Source: Campylobacteraceae bacterium
GTDB taxonomy: Bacteria; Campylobacterota; Campylobacteria; Campylobacterales; Sulfurospirillaceae
Assembly: GCA_019162915.1 (NCBI GenBank)
Contig: JAFLKZ010000062.1
Coordinates: 1 to 16,216 of the forward strand
Direction of reading: 5' to 3'
Length of the DNA: 16,216 bases
Shown piece after piece: positions 1 through 7,938 of this stretch; position 1 is the stretch's first letter; each line of letters opens with the position of its first letter. A model generated the notes under the pieces. That model saw nothing but the letters and a program-made list of their open reading frames with translations. It was not told the origin of the DNA and did not search any database. A program made the translations under genes and the position numbers.

Positions 1-37
1 GGATGCCTGCGAAATACAAAAGATAAAAGGATTTATC

Positions 38-2470
38 ATGGGTTTCCGTATTAACACTAACATTGCAGCGCTTAATTCACACACAGCGGCTACAATGAAC
101 AACAGAAGTTTGGACAATTCTCTTTCTAAATTGTCTTCAGGTTTGAGAATTAACAAAGCAGCTGATGATGCATCAGGTCTTTCTATTGCTAACTCTCTTC
201 GTGCGCAAGCAAGTTCTTTGGCGCAAGCTGTATCTAATGGTAACGATGCAATCGGTTTGATTCAAACTGCGGATGGTGCGCTTAATGAGTACTCTTCTAT
301 TCTTGATACTATCAAGACTAAAGCCGTACAAGCTGCGTCCGATGGTCAAAACTCAACTTCTCGTTTGGCAATTCAAAAAGATATCGATCGTCTTTTGGAG
401 AACTTGAACAATATTGCAAAAACAACATCGTTCAATGGTCAAAAATTACTTTCAGGTACCTTTACCAACAAAGAATTTCAAATGGGTTCTAGTGCCAATG
501 AAACGGTTAAAGCTTCTATTAGTTCTGCTGAAACAAGCCAAATTGGTCAAACAACACAAGCGCGTTTAGACATCGCTGGCGAGGGTGAAAATCAACTAAC
601 ATTGGTGAGTGGTAGAACAGGTGAAAGCATTACACTTGAGCCATTTGAATTGCTTTCTAACAATAAAGCAGCCAATGGTATGGGTGCCGTAGCCGATCAG
701 ATCAATAAATACTCTGCAGATACAGGCATCACCGCTAAAGCGGTTGTTGGTGTTACCTCAGGTGTTATTGCCGCTGGAACAACAGGTATTGATTTTAGAA
801 TCAATGGTATTCTTATCGGAGCAGTTAATGTCTCTGCAACCGATAAAGATGGTACATTGCTCAATGCTATCAATAAAAAAACCAGTGAGACAGGTGTTAT
901 AGCTACCAAAAATCAAGATGGTACACTAGCCCTTAGTTCAAAAGATGGTCGCGCTATTGAGACAACGGGCGACATCGCAGTTATGGGTGCTTCAACAACA
1001 GAAATGAGTACTTTGGGTTATCTTGAAGTTTCACAAGCAGGTTCTTCTACTTTCCAAATCAAAGGTGCAAATACTGCTGCTGCTGTGGGTGAAGATATCA
1101 CAACAAGTGGTAATACAGTGACTGTTGAAGACTCTTTACTTACCGCAAAAAGTGTCATCAAATCAGGAAGTACTATTGCGGCTGGGTCAGCTCTTGGAGG
1201 CAGTGCATCGTTTACACTAAAATCATTTGCAAGTGTTTCTGCATCACAAGATGGCTTGCTAACAGCGGGTTCTATTTTAAAATCTGGAACAAAACTTGAA
1301 AATAAAACAGAGTTAACAACTACAACAAAAATTGGAACAAGTACTCTTTTAACAGCAGATATGTTTATTAAAGCAGGGTCTATCCTAAAGTCAAGTACAA
1401 ATTTTGATGCAGGTACGGTCTTACAGCAAGACATTACCGTAGGAACAACGCTTTACAAAGCGGGTACGACACTTACGGTTGATCTTAAATTAGATAAAGA
1501 TACTACACTAATCAAAGATATGGTGATGAAGATAGACACCCAAAATCAAGGTGCAAGAATTATATCTGGCAGTACTTTTGCTGCGGGAACTATAGTGGGA
1601 GCTAAAATTACAACTTCTGGCAATGTTACTTTAGCTGGGGACATGAAGTTGCTAGCTGGGTCTCTCTTGAAATCAGGCAGCACAATGAAAGCAGGCAGTA
1701 TTTTAGGTGATAAGTTTGTTGTTTCTTCGGGTATGACAACCATACAAGATATGGATTTAAAATTAGGTTCAACTCTTATAAGTGGTTCAAAACTTGTGGA
1801 AGGCTCTACTATTGGTGGAACAATCAAGGTAGGAAATGCAAATGTTGTGCTCAGTCAAGATATGTTGATTAAAGAAGGTTCTATCCTTAAAAAAGATTCA
1901 ATTCTTAAGGCCGGAACTATATTGAATCAGGATTTGACAGATGCTGAAGTTGGCGGAGGCACGGGTTCTGGACTTAGCGCTGGCACTGTATTAGGAACAG
2001 ATGTGAAGCTAACCGCTGATGTTAATATTAAAGCTGATTTTACCATGCTTAAGGGAGCAACTGAGGGCGCGGGTTATGGCACGATTGCTAAAGCATCTAC
2101 CATAGCAACCAATACTCAAGGTCAAAATAGCGTTAATCTTGGTGACGAAGATTTTACAAACCTCTCGGACATTAATGTAACAACGCTCAAGGGTGCGATG
2201 AGAGCTATCAGTACGCTTGAATCAGCGATCACGGATCTTGATACGATTCGTTCAGACTTAGGTTCTGTACAAAACCAATTGGTTAGTACTATTAACAACA
2301 TTTCTGTAACACAAGTAAATGTTAAATCAGCAGAATCAAATATCCGTGATGTTGACTTTGCTGCAGAATCAGCGAACTTTTCTAAGTTCAATATTCTTGC
2401 ACAATCTGGTTCATATGCTATGAGCCAAGCAAATGCAGTTCAACAGAATGTATTAAGACTATTACAATAG
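38..2470 (+). CDS. Flagellin with a very large, repeat-bearing central domain
   Basis: This is the structural subunit of the flagellar filament, exported by the flagellar type III system and polymerised outside the cell. Residues 1-170 form a typical D0/D1 N-terminus (MGFRINTNIAALNS, then LSSGLRINKAADDASG at about 32-47). Residues 705-810 form the matching C-terminal coiled region, ending VQQNVLRLLQ. Between them lie about 520 residues, so the protein is far longer than the roughly 500-580 aa usual for Campylobacterota flagellins. Residues 231-310 resemble the flagellin hook-IN motif (TGIDFRINGILIG, then GTLLNAINKK). Residues about 364-690 are built of six-residue repeats and are described separately. 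No cysteine is present. The ATG at 38 is preceded by AAAGGA at 26-31, a good ribosome binding site. The promoter lies left of the window. The Ser/Thr-rich insert would be the exposed surface and the likely target of O-glycosylation, consistent with the convergent Maf gene. Confidence 0.96.
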   Translation: MGFRINTNIAALNSHTAATMNNRSLDNSLSKLSSGLRINKAADDASGLSIANSLRAQASSLAQAVSNGNDAIGLIQTADGALNEYSSILDTIKTKAVQAASDGQNSTSRLAIQKDIDRLLENLNNIAKTTSFNGQKLLSGTFTNKEFQMGSSANETVKASISSAETSQIGQTTQARLDIAGEGENQLTLVSGRTGESITLEPFELLSNNKAANGMGAVADQINKYSADTGITAKAVVGVTSGVIAAGTTGIDFRINGILIGAVNVSATDKDGTLLNAINKKTSETGVIATKNQDGTLALSSKDGRAIETTGDIAVMGASTTEMSTLGYLEVSQAGSSTFQIKGANTAAAVGEDITTSGNTVTVEDSLLTAKSVIKSGSTIAAGSALGGSASFTLKSFASVSASQDGLLTAGSILKSGTKLENKTELTTTTKIGTSTLLTADMFIKAGSILKSSTNFDAGTVLQQDITVGTTLYKAGTTLTVDLKLDKDTTLIKDMVMKIDTQNQGARIISGSTFAAGTIVGAKITTSGNVTLAGDMKLLAGSLLKSGSTMKAGSILGDKFVVSSGMTTIQDMDLKLGSTLISGSKLVEGSTIGGTIKVGNANVVLSQDMLIKEGSILKKDSILKAGTILNQDLTDAEVGGGTGSGLSAGTVLGTDVKLTADVNIKADFTMLKGATEGAGYGTIAKASTIATNTQGQNSVNLGDEDFTNLSDINVTTLKGAMRAISTLESAITDLDTIRSDLGSVQNQLVSTINNISVTQVNVKSAESNIRDVDFAAESANFSKFNILAQSGSYAMSQANAVQQNVLRLLQ
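1127..2107 (+). repeat. Hexapeptide (six-residue) protein repeats within flagellin, about 36-aa superunits
   Basis: Flagellin residues about 364-690 repeat with a period of six. A typical hexad reads G-S/T-I/L-L-K-x (GSILKS, GSTMKA, GSILKK, DSILKA, GTILNQ). The cleanest run is residues 541-631 (nt 1658-1930), where hexads follow almost without interruption. A larger unit opening with D-M/V-x-L/I-K recurs at residues 441, 535, 571, 608 and 661. Neighbouring units from 535 to 608 are 36 and 37 residues apart, which is six hexads. An aliphatic residue followed four positions later by Ser or Thr fits the hexad rule of left-handed beta-helix proteins, but a right-handed or other beta-solenoid is possible. 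The DNA copies have diverged, so the repeats are old at the nucleotide level. The fold is inferred, not shown. Confidence 0.8.
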
Positions 2471-2481
2471 TCGATTCTTCA

Positions 2482-2507
2482 TTGACCGAGCCTTTTGGCT
2501 CGGTCAA
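2482..2507. terminator. Hairpin terminator between convergent flagellin and glycosylation operon
   Basis: TTGACCGAGCC (2482-2492) and its exact complement GGCTCGGTCAA (2497-2507) form a perfect 11-bp stem with a TTTT loop. It starts 12 bases after the flagellin stop and ends immediately before the stop codon of the minus-strand Maf gene. Because the two genes converge, one symmetric hairpin probably serves both. The T-tract is weak on either side (CTACTTT on the plus strand), so it may act partly as an mRNA 3'-end stabiliser for the abundant flagellin transcript. Confidence 0.85.
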
Positions 2508-4514
2508 CTACTTTAAATAACCCTCTAATTTTGAGATATAAAGCTGTGAAATTTTTAGAAGTTGTTTGACTAAAATAGCATCTATTTGGCGCATATGCTT
2601 CATTGGATTTTCAAGTTCTTTGGTATTGAAAAGATCATAAATATAGCTCAAGATAATCAAAAAGTACTCATAATAGACTTGAGACAAATCTGATTGTGTT
2701 TTATACTCCATATCACTGAGATCCCAAGAGAGTTGTGCTAAAGCATTAAGATAAGCTTGTGTCGTTGCAAATTTTTTCTTACTATGCTGTTTGATGATTT
2801 TTTCTAGCTTTCTTGCCTCTTTGATATGATATTTCATAACACCTTTATCATCATCATTAAAATCGCTAGAGCTGATTTGTTTCAAAAAATCATCAACTTG
2901 CTGATGTGTTTCTTGGGCGTCAAGTAACTCTAATTGACTCCAGTCATATGCTTCAAGCCTTAAAGGCTCGCATCCCTCCAAATACGCTCCATCGCTGAGA
3001 TTATAAACATGGTGATACTCTTTTTTGAGCATTTTTGTAAAAATTTGCAATTGTTCAATAGAGAGCATAAATTTTGTCAGAGTAGGGATGGTTGGAGAAA
3101 AATTGCCTTTAGTAAATGCTACTGAGCTTGATGGATCCAAAGAAGGGCTTGTCGTGTCAATTTGCCCTTGTCCTTGAGAAGGGTGAAACTCTCCATGGCT
3201 TTTGAGTGTTGTGCGGTCAACTGCCAAGTCTATGCCCAACAAAAAGACACGAGAAGCCCCTAATATCAGAAAGAGAGCATAAGTGTATTCTCCAACACTG
3301 GGAGCTGAAAGTCTGCCAAAGCCTTTTTTGTAGCATGTTCCTTGTTCGACAAGGTGAATTTTGGAGCGATCAAACCTAGATATCGTGTCCTCGTTGACAT
3401 TTGACGATAAGATGGCGATAGTGTTTTTAAAATACTCCTTTGTATCCAAGCCCTTAAATAAAAGAGCTGTTCCTTCACCCGGATCGATATGGATAACGAT
3501 GTCGGGTGTGATCTCATGATGGCAAAGTAGTCTACATGTAGAAAGCGCACTTACCACGATAAAGCGATCTCTGTTGGCTTTTATCCATTCGATATTATTC
3601 GTTGTTGAAGGACCTGAAAAGAGTAAAAGTACAGGTTTATGAGAGAAAACATTGTTTGGATGGTTTTGGTGGTTTTGGTTGATATTTAAAAATGAGTATC
3701 CTTTTACAAGATAACGAGGAGAGTCAATATATCTTAATAATATAGCACTATACCCATAGCTAATAAAGTCTTGAGATAAAACATGTGTTTGCAATCTTTG
3801 AAGATCGGGTGCATAAGTAAGCGTAAAGGGTATATGTTTGAGGTTTAGGTTGTAGTTATTGCCTTTATTGAGAAATTCTAAAAACGGTATTCTCTCTTCC
3901 GTAGCATCTTGCGAGATTGAAAAATAAACAAAATGATTTTTTAAGATTTCAGCGTAATTTGTTACAAATAAAGAGAGTCTAAATGTTTCAAGGTTTGATT
4001 CTTTGATAAAAATTACTTGTGGATTGAGTTTCTTTATCATTCCCTCAAGATGAAGCCCCAAACCCATCCCCAAGAAGATAATTTTATGCACGCGATGCAT
4101 CTGCGTTTCTGGCGTTGCATATTTTGAGACATAGTTAATTATTTTAATGGTTGCCCATAAAGCATTGTGAAAACAAAGCTCACTTTGATCAATAGCTTCA
4201 GCCTGTAAATCCGTTGCAAAAACATACTGTTGTGCTTTAAACACAGCACCAGTTCTTTGTAGGTCAATGATATTTACCATTCGTTTAGCCGCTTCAATGC
4301 TATTGTTTTTATATAAAAACTCATGGGTATTAAGCTCCAAAATATCAAAATACCCTTCTTCTTTGTACTCTAATGCATAGTGTTCAGGATAAGTTCCATC
4401 GTCAATAAGTTGATTTAGAAGGGTGAGTTTCTCAAAAATTGGCTTGTGGTTATCTTCAAAGTATTTTAAGTTTTTTGTAAATGTTTGTAGAGCTTTTTGC
4501 TCAATATCGTTCAT
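2508..4514 (-). CDS. Motility accessory factor (Maf, DUF115/MptE-like), putative flagellin glycosyltransferase
   Basis: Maf proteins act in the cytoplasm and are needed to attach nonulosonic-acid sugars such as pseudaminic or legionaminic acid to Ser/Thr of flagellin before export. The protein is 668 aa, in the family's usual range. The central DUF115/MptE-like domain begins with KPVLLLFSGPSTTNNIEWIK (293-312), containing the conserved GPS turn. It continues through ITPDIVIHIDPGE (335-347) and VGEYTYALFLILGA (407-420), then FLLGIDLA (424-431). An N-terminal region (about 1-280) and a helical C-terminus (about 530-668) flank it. The ATG at 4514 has AAAGGA just upstream and lies 12 bp after the epimerase stop, so it is the last gene of the operon. 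Its place beside the flagellin strongly supports flagellin modification. The sugar it transfers cannot be read from the sequence. Confidence 0.88.
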   Translation of the reverse strand: MNDIEQKALQTFTKNLKYFEDNHKPIFEKLTLLNQLIDDGTYPEHYALEYKEEGYFDILELNTHEFLYKNNSIEAAKRMVNIIDLQRTGAVFKAQQYVFATDLQAEAIDQSELCFHNALWATIKIINYVSKYATPETQMHRVHKIIFLGMGLGLHLEGMIKKLNPQVIFIKESNLETFRLSLFVTNYAEILKNHFVYFSISQDATEERIPFLEFLNKGNNYNLNLKHIPFTLTYAPDLQRLQTHVLSQDFISYGYSAILLRYIDSPRYLVKGYSFLNINQNHQNHPNNVFSHKPVLLLFSGPSTTNNIEWIKANRDRFIVVSALSTCRLLCHHEITPDIVIHIDPGEGTALLFKGLDTKEYFKNTIAILSSNVNEDTISRFDRSKIHLVEQGTCYKKGFGRLSAPSVGEYTYALFLILGASRVFLLGIDLAVDRTTLKSHGEFHPSQGQGQIDTTSPSLDPSSSVAFTKGNFSPTIPTLTKFMLSIEQLQIFTKMLKKEYHHVYNLSDGAYLEGCEPLRLEAYDWSQLELLDAQETHQQVDDFLKQISSSDFNDDDKGVMKYHIKEARKLEKIIKQHSKKKFATTQAYLNALAQLSWDLSDMEYKTQSDLSQVYYEYFLIILSYIYDLFNTKELENPMKHMRQIDAILVKQLLKISQLYISKLEGYLK

Positions 4515-4526
4515 GTAAGTCCTTTG

Positions 4527-5525
4527 TTAAGAATAAAATCTTTTATACCATGTAACAAATATATTAATTCCATCTATAAGTTTAGTATCTGGTTTGTACT
4601 GAAAATCTTTTATTAAGTCTTCTACATCGGCATGCGTTGATGTAACATCGCCATCTTGCATTGGCAAAAATATTTTTTCTGCTTTAGTGCCTATCGCATT
4701 TTCAAGTATTTCTATGAAGTTTAACAACTTTACAGGGGCATTGTTCCCAATATTATAAATACTATAGCCATGAGAGGGTTTATCGATAACTTTGATGAGA
4801 CCATTAATGACATCATCAATATAAGTAAAATCACGACTCATGTCTCCATGATTAAATACTTTGATGGGCTTATTGTGCAAGATAGCGTCAGCAAAAAGCA
4901 TAGGTGCCATATCAGGTCTACCCCAAGGGCCATAGACAGTAAAAAACCGTAGCCCTGTTACGTTGAGTCTATAGAGATGAGCATAGGTATGTGCCATAAG
5001 TTCGTTTGACTTTTTTGTGGCTGCGTAAAGACTGATAGGTGTGTCTGTCTTGTCCGTTGTTTTAAAAGGTTGTGAAGTATTGAGTCCATACACTGATGAG
5101 CTAGAGGCATAGCATAGATTTGTAACACCATGATGTCTGCATGCTTCTAGTATGTTTAAAAATCCAACAATGTTAGAAGTGATATAAGTATGTGGATTTT
5201 CAAGTGAGTATCTTACTCCTGCTTGTGCGGCTAAATTGCAAACAGCGTCAAAATTTTCCATATCAAACAAGTTGTTAATAGCGCTTGCATCTGATAAATC
5301 AATTTTGACAAAGGTATGCTTTGGGTATTTATTGGAGTGTATGGGTTTATTTTCAATGATGGCATTTTGCATGATTCCTAGTTCTTCAAGTCTGGCATAT
5401 TTTAGATGGACATCATAGTAATCGTTGATATTATCAAGGCCGACAACATCATGCCCTAATTCAAGCAACTTTTTTGCAAGATGAAATCCTATAAAACCAG
5501 CCGTTCCCGTGACAAGTATCTTCAT
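4527..5525 (-). CDS. NAD-dependent nucleotide-sugar epimerase, probably UDP-glucuronate 4-epimerase
   Basis: An extended short-chain dehydrogenase/reductase of 332 aa. It opens with the Rossmann nucleotide-binding turn GTAGFIG (7-13, GxxGxxG). The active site has SSSS at 141-144 and Y167-x3-K171 (YAATK). Segments such as AGVRYSLENPHTYITSN (102-118) and RFFTVYGPWGRPDMAP (193-208), then RDFTYIDD (231-238), are characteristic of CapI-type UDP-glucuronate 4-epimerases, which interconvert UDP-glucuronate and UDP-galacturonate. Its start is only 3 bp after the stop of UDP-glucose dehydrogenase, which makes UDP-glucuronate, so the two genes plausibly form a UDP-galacturonate module. A 4-epimerase for UDP-GlcNAc/GlcNAcA is a possible alternative specificity. 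The enzyme should be cytoplasmic. Confidence 0.85.
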   Translation of the reverse strand: MKILVTGTAGFIGFHLAKKLLELGHDVVGLDNINDYYDVHLKYARLEELGIMQNAIIENKPIHSNKYPKHTFVKIDLSDASAINNLFDMENFDAVCNLAAQAGVRYSLENPHTYITSNIVGFLNILEACRHHGVTNLCYASSSSVYGLNTSQPFKTTDKTDTPISLYAATKKSNELMAHTYAHLYRLNVTGLRFFTVYGPWGRPDMAPMLFADAILHNKPIKVFNHGDMSRDFTYIDDVINGLIKVIDKPSHGYSIYNIGNNAPVKLLNFIEILENAIGTKAEKIFLPMQDGDVTSTHADVEDLIKDFQYKPDTKLIDGINIFVTWYKRFYS

Positions 5526-5528
5526 GTG

Positions 5529-6854
5529 TTATTTAACGCCTATTTGGAAATAGGTAAATCCTAGTTTTTCAAGTTTTTCTTTATTGTATTGATTTCTTCC
5601 GTCAAATACCATTTTATTTTTAAGCCTTTTTGCTATTTCATCCCAATCGGGGCTTCTAAATTCTTTCCACTCTGTGACAAGAATCAGCGCATCTGCATCA
5701 CTAAGAGCAGTATATTTTGAATCTACATATTCTATATGGTTATTGTCTTTAAGATAATAATTTTTAGCTTCATCGATAGCCTTAGGGTCATATGCTTTAA
5801 TCTTAGCACCACGATTTGTAAGTTCATTGATAATCGTGATAGAACTTGCCTCCCTCATATCATCTGTTTCTGGTTTAAAACTGAGTCCCCAGATGGCAAA
5901 AGTCTTACATGTAAGGTCATTTCCAAATTGGGCAATGATTTTATCAGAGAGAACTTTTTTTTGTGCATCATTGACAGCTTCTACAGCGTCTAATAATTTA
6001 GGTGTATATCCATGCTCTTTTGCTGTTTTAACCAAAGCTTGTACATCTTTGGGAAAACAACTTCCTCCATAACCACAGCCTGGATAGATAAAACTATAGC
6101 CTATTCGAGAATCACTTCCTATGCCATTACGTACTTTATTGACATCTGCTCCGACGCGCTCACAGATATTGGCTATTTCATTCATAAAGGATATTTTGGT
6201 GGCAAGCATAGCATTTGCTGCATACTTTGTCATTTCCGCGCTCTTGATGTCCATGTGGATAAATCTATCGTGACTTTTTGTAAAAGGAGCATATAGCTCT
6301 CTCATCATTTCCAATGAATGTTCATTTTCGACACCAACAATAATCCTATCAGGTTTCATAAAATCATCAACAGCATTTCCTTCTTTAAGAAATTCAGGAT
6401 TGCTGATAACATCAAAAGTTAAAGGGCTATTTCTTTTTGTTAGTGCAGCTTGAATCGTCACTCTTACTTTTTCTGCTGTGCCTACAGGAACAGTAGATTT
6501 GTCAATGACTAAAGCGTGGTGTGTTATATGTTGGCCAATAGATTTTGCTGCGGATAGAACATAGTTAAGATCAGCATGACCATTTTCACCCATAGGTGTT
6601 CCTACTGCAATGATACAAATATTACAGTTACTAAGTGCATATTTGATATCACTCGTAAATTCTATCGTCCCTTTATCTTGATTTTTTATAACCATATCGG
6701 CAAGGCCTGGCTCAAAAATAGGAATGATACCATTTTTGAGATTTGAGATTTTATTTTCATCGATATCGACACAAATAACATCGTTACCCATTTCTGCAAA
6801 ACACGCACCACTTACTAGCCCTACATAGCCTGTGCCGATTATGCTTATTTTCAT
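5529..6854 (-). CDS. ugd: UDP-glucose 6-dehydrogenase
   Basis: This enzyme oxidises UDP-glucose to UDP-glucuronate with two NAD+, supplying uronic acid precursors for surface glycans. At 441 aa it is the standard length. The N-terminal Rossmann domain starts IIGTGYVGLVSGACFAEMG (5-23), followed by the acidic end of beta-2, VDID. STVPVGT is at 120-126 and NPEFLKEG at 152-159. The catalytic cysteine is C266 in GYGGSCFPKD (261-270). The C-terminal UDP-binding domain carries FAIWGLSFKPETDDMRE (319-335). Its ATG shares an ATGA overlap (6851-6854) with the stop of the upstream methyltransferase gene, which suggests translational coupling. A run of eight A residues on the coding strand (plus-strand T8 at 5955-5962) lies within the gene. 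A related UDP-ManNAc or UDP-GlcNAc dehydrogenase is less likely given the closeness to Ugd motifs. Confidence 0.93.
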   Translation of the reverse strand: MKISIIGTGYVGLVSGACFAEMGNDVICVDIDENKISNLKNGIIPIFEPGLADMVIKNQDKGTIEFTSDIKYALSNCNICIIAVGTPMGENGHADLNYVLSAAKSIGQHITHHALVIDKSTVPVGTAEKVRVTIQAALTKRNSPLTFDVISNPEFLKEGNAVDDFMKPDRIIVGVENEHSLEMMRELYAPFTKSHDRFIHMDIKSAEMTKYAANAMLATKISFMNEIANICERVGADVNKVRNGIGSDSRIGYSFIYPGCGYGGSCFPKDVQALVKTAKEHGYTPKLLDAVEAVNDAQKKVLSDKIIAQFGNDLTCKTFAIWGLSFKPETDDMREASSITIINELTNRGAKIKAYDPKAIDEAKNYYLKDNNHIEYVDSKYTALSDADALILVTEWKEFRSPDWDEIAKRLKNKMVFDGRNQYNKEKLEKLGFTYFQIGVK

Positions 6855-7918
6855 TTCATTTTTCTTTCATACAATCTTAATTGCGAGTGAAAACCATCTT
6901 CGGTTACATATCCAAATGTCGTTGAGTCTTCAGCGATTAGTTTATAATTTGGCAAGAATGTATCATAATCATTTCCAAGGATAGGGTTTTCTACTCCATA
7001 GAGTGTATCTTTACTTTTTTTCTTTTTGCCTTCTTCCATATTTCGCAATAAAACATAAGAAGGTTGCAATCTTTCAACATGCAAACAATAGTTTTTAACA
7101 ACTTCTGGTTCCATTTCTTGAAACGAGATAAAGTTTACAAAGAGGTCTATTTTTCCATGCAGTTTTTCAATCTGCCATGCGCAGGTGTTGATGGCTTTAT
7201 AGCGTTTCTTTAATGTAGCAATATCGAGAATGGATTCATCTTTTAAATCTTCATAATCAGCGATATTTTCCTTACCAAAAACATTTTGTAAGTAGTAGGT
7301 TGAAACAAAGGCAACAGGGGGGATATCTACATTGATATAAAAACAATCATTTCGCTCATCGCCAAGTAAAATTTCTCCAAGCGTTCCATATCCCCCACCT
7401 ATCTCAAGAACAGTATGTATAATACTTGTGTCAACATATTGTTTAAGAAAATTAAGCCCTAATGTGTAATTTAAAAAGGATCGAGAAAAAAATCTATTTT
7501 CAAAGCTAAAGCGTTCAATAGGATTTCCTACAGCACTTTCCGATACTCTGTCTGTATAAGGTGCTATATCCTTATTACTAGCTTCTAAAACACGGTAGTC
7601 TGATAACGCTAGCAGTTCACCCGAAAATAATTTATTGATTCTTGTGTTTAATCTTGTATCACTAAAAGAACCTTTCAATGTACCTGAGATATTGGAATAT
7701 AGTTCATTATGCGAAGAATACTCAGGAAAAGAATACGTAGGTACAAAAAAACTTCTAGGAGAGTTTAGAGCGCGAAAGTTTTCCACCCCTTTATCGTAGA
7801 GTTCTTCAATAATCACTTTTGAGCCCTCAGCCCAAAAAGGAGTTGGTTTGTAAAGTATTGATTGGCTTGCCATTTCTTCTAGCATAGTGTCAAGAAGATT
7901 AAATTTTTTTGTATTCAT
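6851..7918 (-). CDS. Putative sugar O-methyltransferase (NanM-type, SAM-dependent)
   Basis: A 355-aa protein with a class I SAM-binding motif, VLEIGGGYGTLGEIL (170-184), in the middle rather than near the N-terminus. After it come DIPPVAFVSTYYL (198-210) and NFISFQEMEP (262-271). This arrangement matches the family annotated as putative sugar O-methyltransferase (NanM-like), found in surface-polysaccharide clusters. The likely role is to methylate a hydroxyl on a nucleotide-linked or assembled sugar, but no member function is shown by this sequence. The first 165 residues have no motif I recognise. GAGGAAA lies just upstream of the ATG, in the 20-bp gap after the GH57 gene. A C6 run on the coding strand (plus-strand G6 at 7317-7322) falls at the Pro-Pro codons 200-201. 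Confidence 0.75.
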   Translation of the reverse strand: MNTKKFNLLDTMLEEMASQSILYKPTPFWAEGSKVIIEELYDKGVENFRALNSPRSFFVPTYSFPEYSSHNELYSNISGTLKGSFSDTRLNTRINKLFSGELLALSDYRVLEASNKDIAPYTDRVSESAVGNPIERFSFENRFFSRSFLNYTLGLNFLKQYVDTSIIHTVLEIGGGYGTLGEILLGDERNDCFYINVDIPPVAFVSTYYLQNVFGKENIADYEDLKDESILDIATLKKRYKAINTCAWQIEKLHGKIDLFVNFISFQEMEPEVVKNYCLHVERLQPSYVLLRNMEEGKKKKSKDTLYGVENPILGNDYDTFLPNYKLIAEDSTTFGYVTEDGFHSQLRLYERKMK

Positions 7919-7938
7919 GAAAATTTCCTCATAAAAAA

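Noticed and set aside
1018..1827. Long antisense open frames (1018-1434 and 1546-1827, minus strand) across the flagellin insert
   Set aside because: They mirror the repetitive, low-complexity coding of the flagellin, have no ribosome binding site or recognisable motif, and the plus-strand flagellin reading is certain.
1127..2107. Flagellin repeats as a DNA-level tandem repeat or CRISPR-like array
   Set aside because: The periodicity is at protein level; the DNA copies are diverged, in frame and lack conserved repeats with spacers.
5955..5962. Homopolymer tracts (T8 at 5955-5962 and 15781-15788, G6 at 7317-7322) as phase-variation switches
   Set aside because: The genes are intact, A/T runs of eight are common at this base composition, and the G run is shorter than the tracts usually seen to switch in Campylobacterota.
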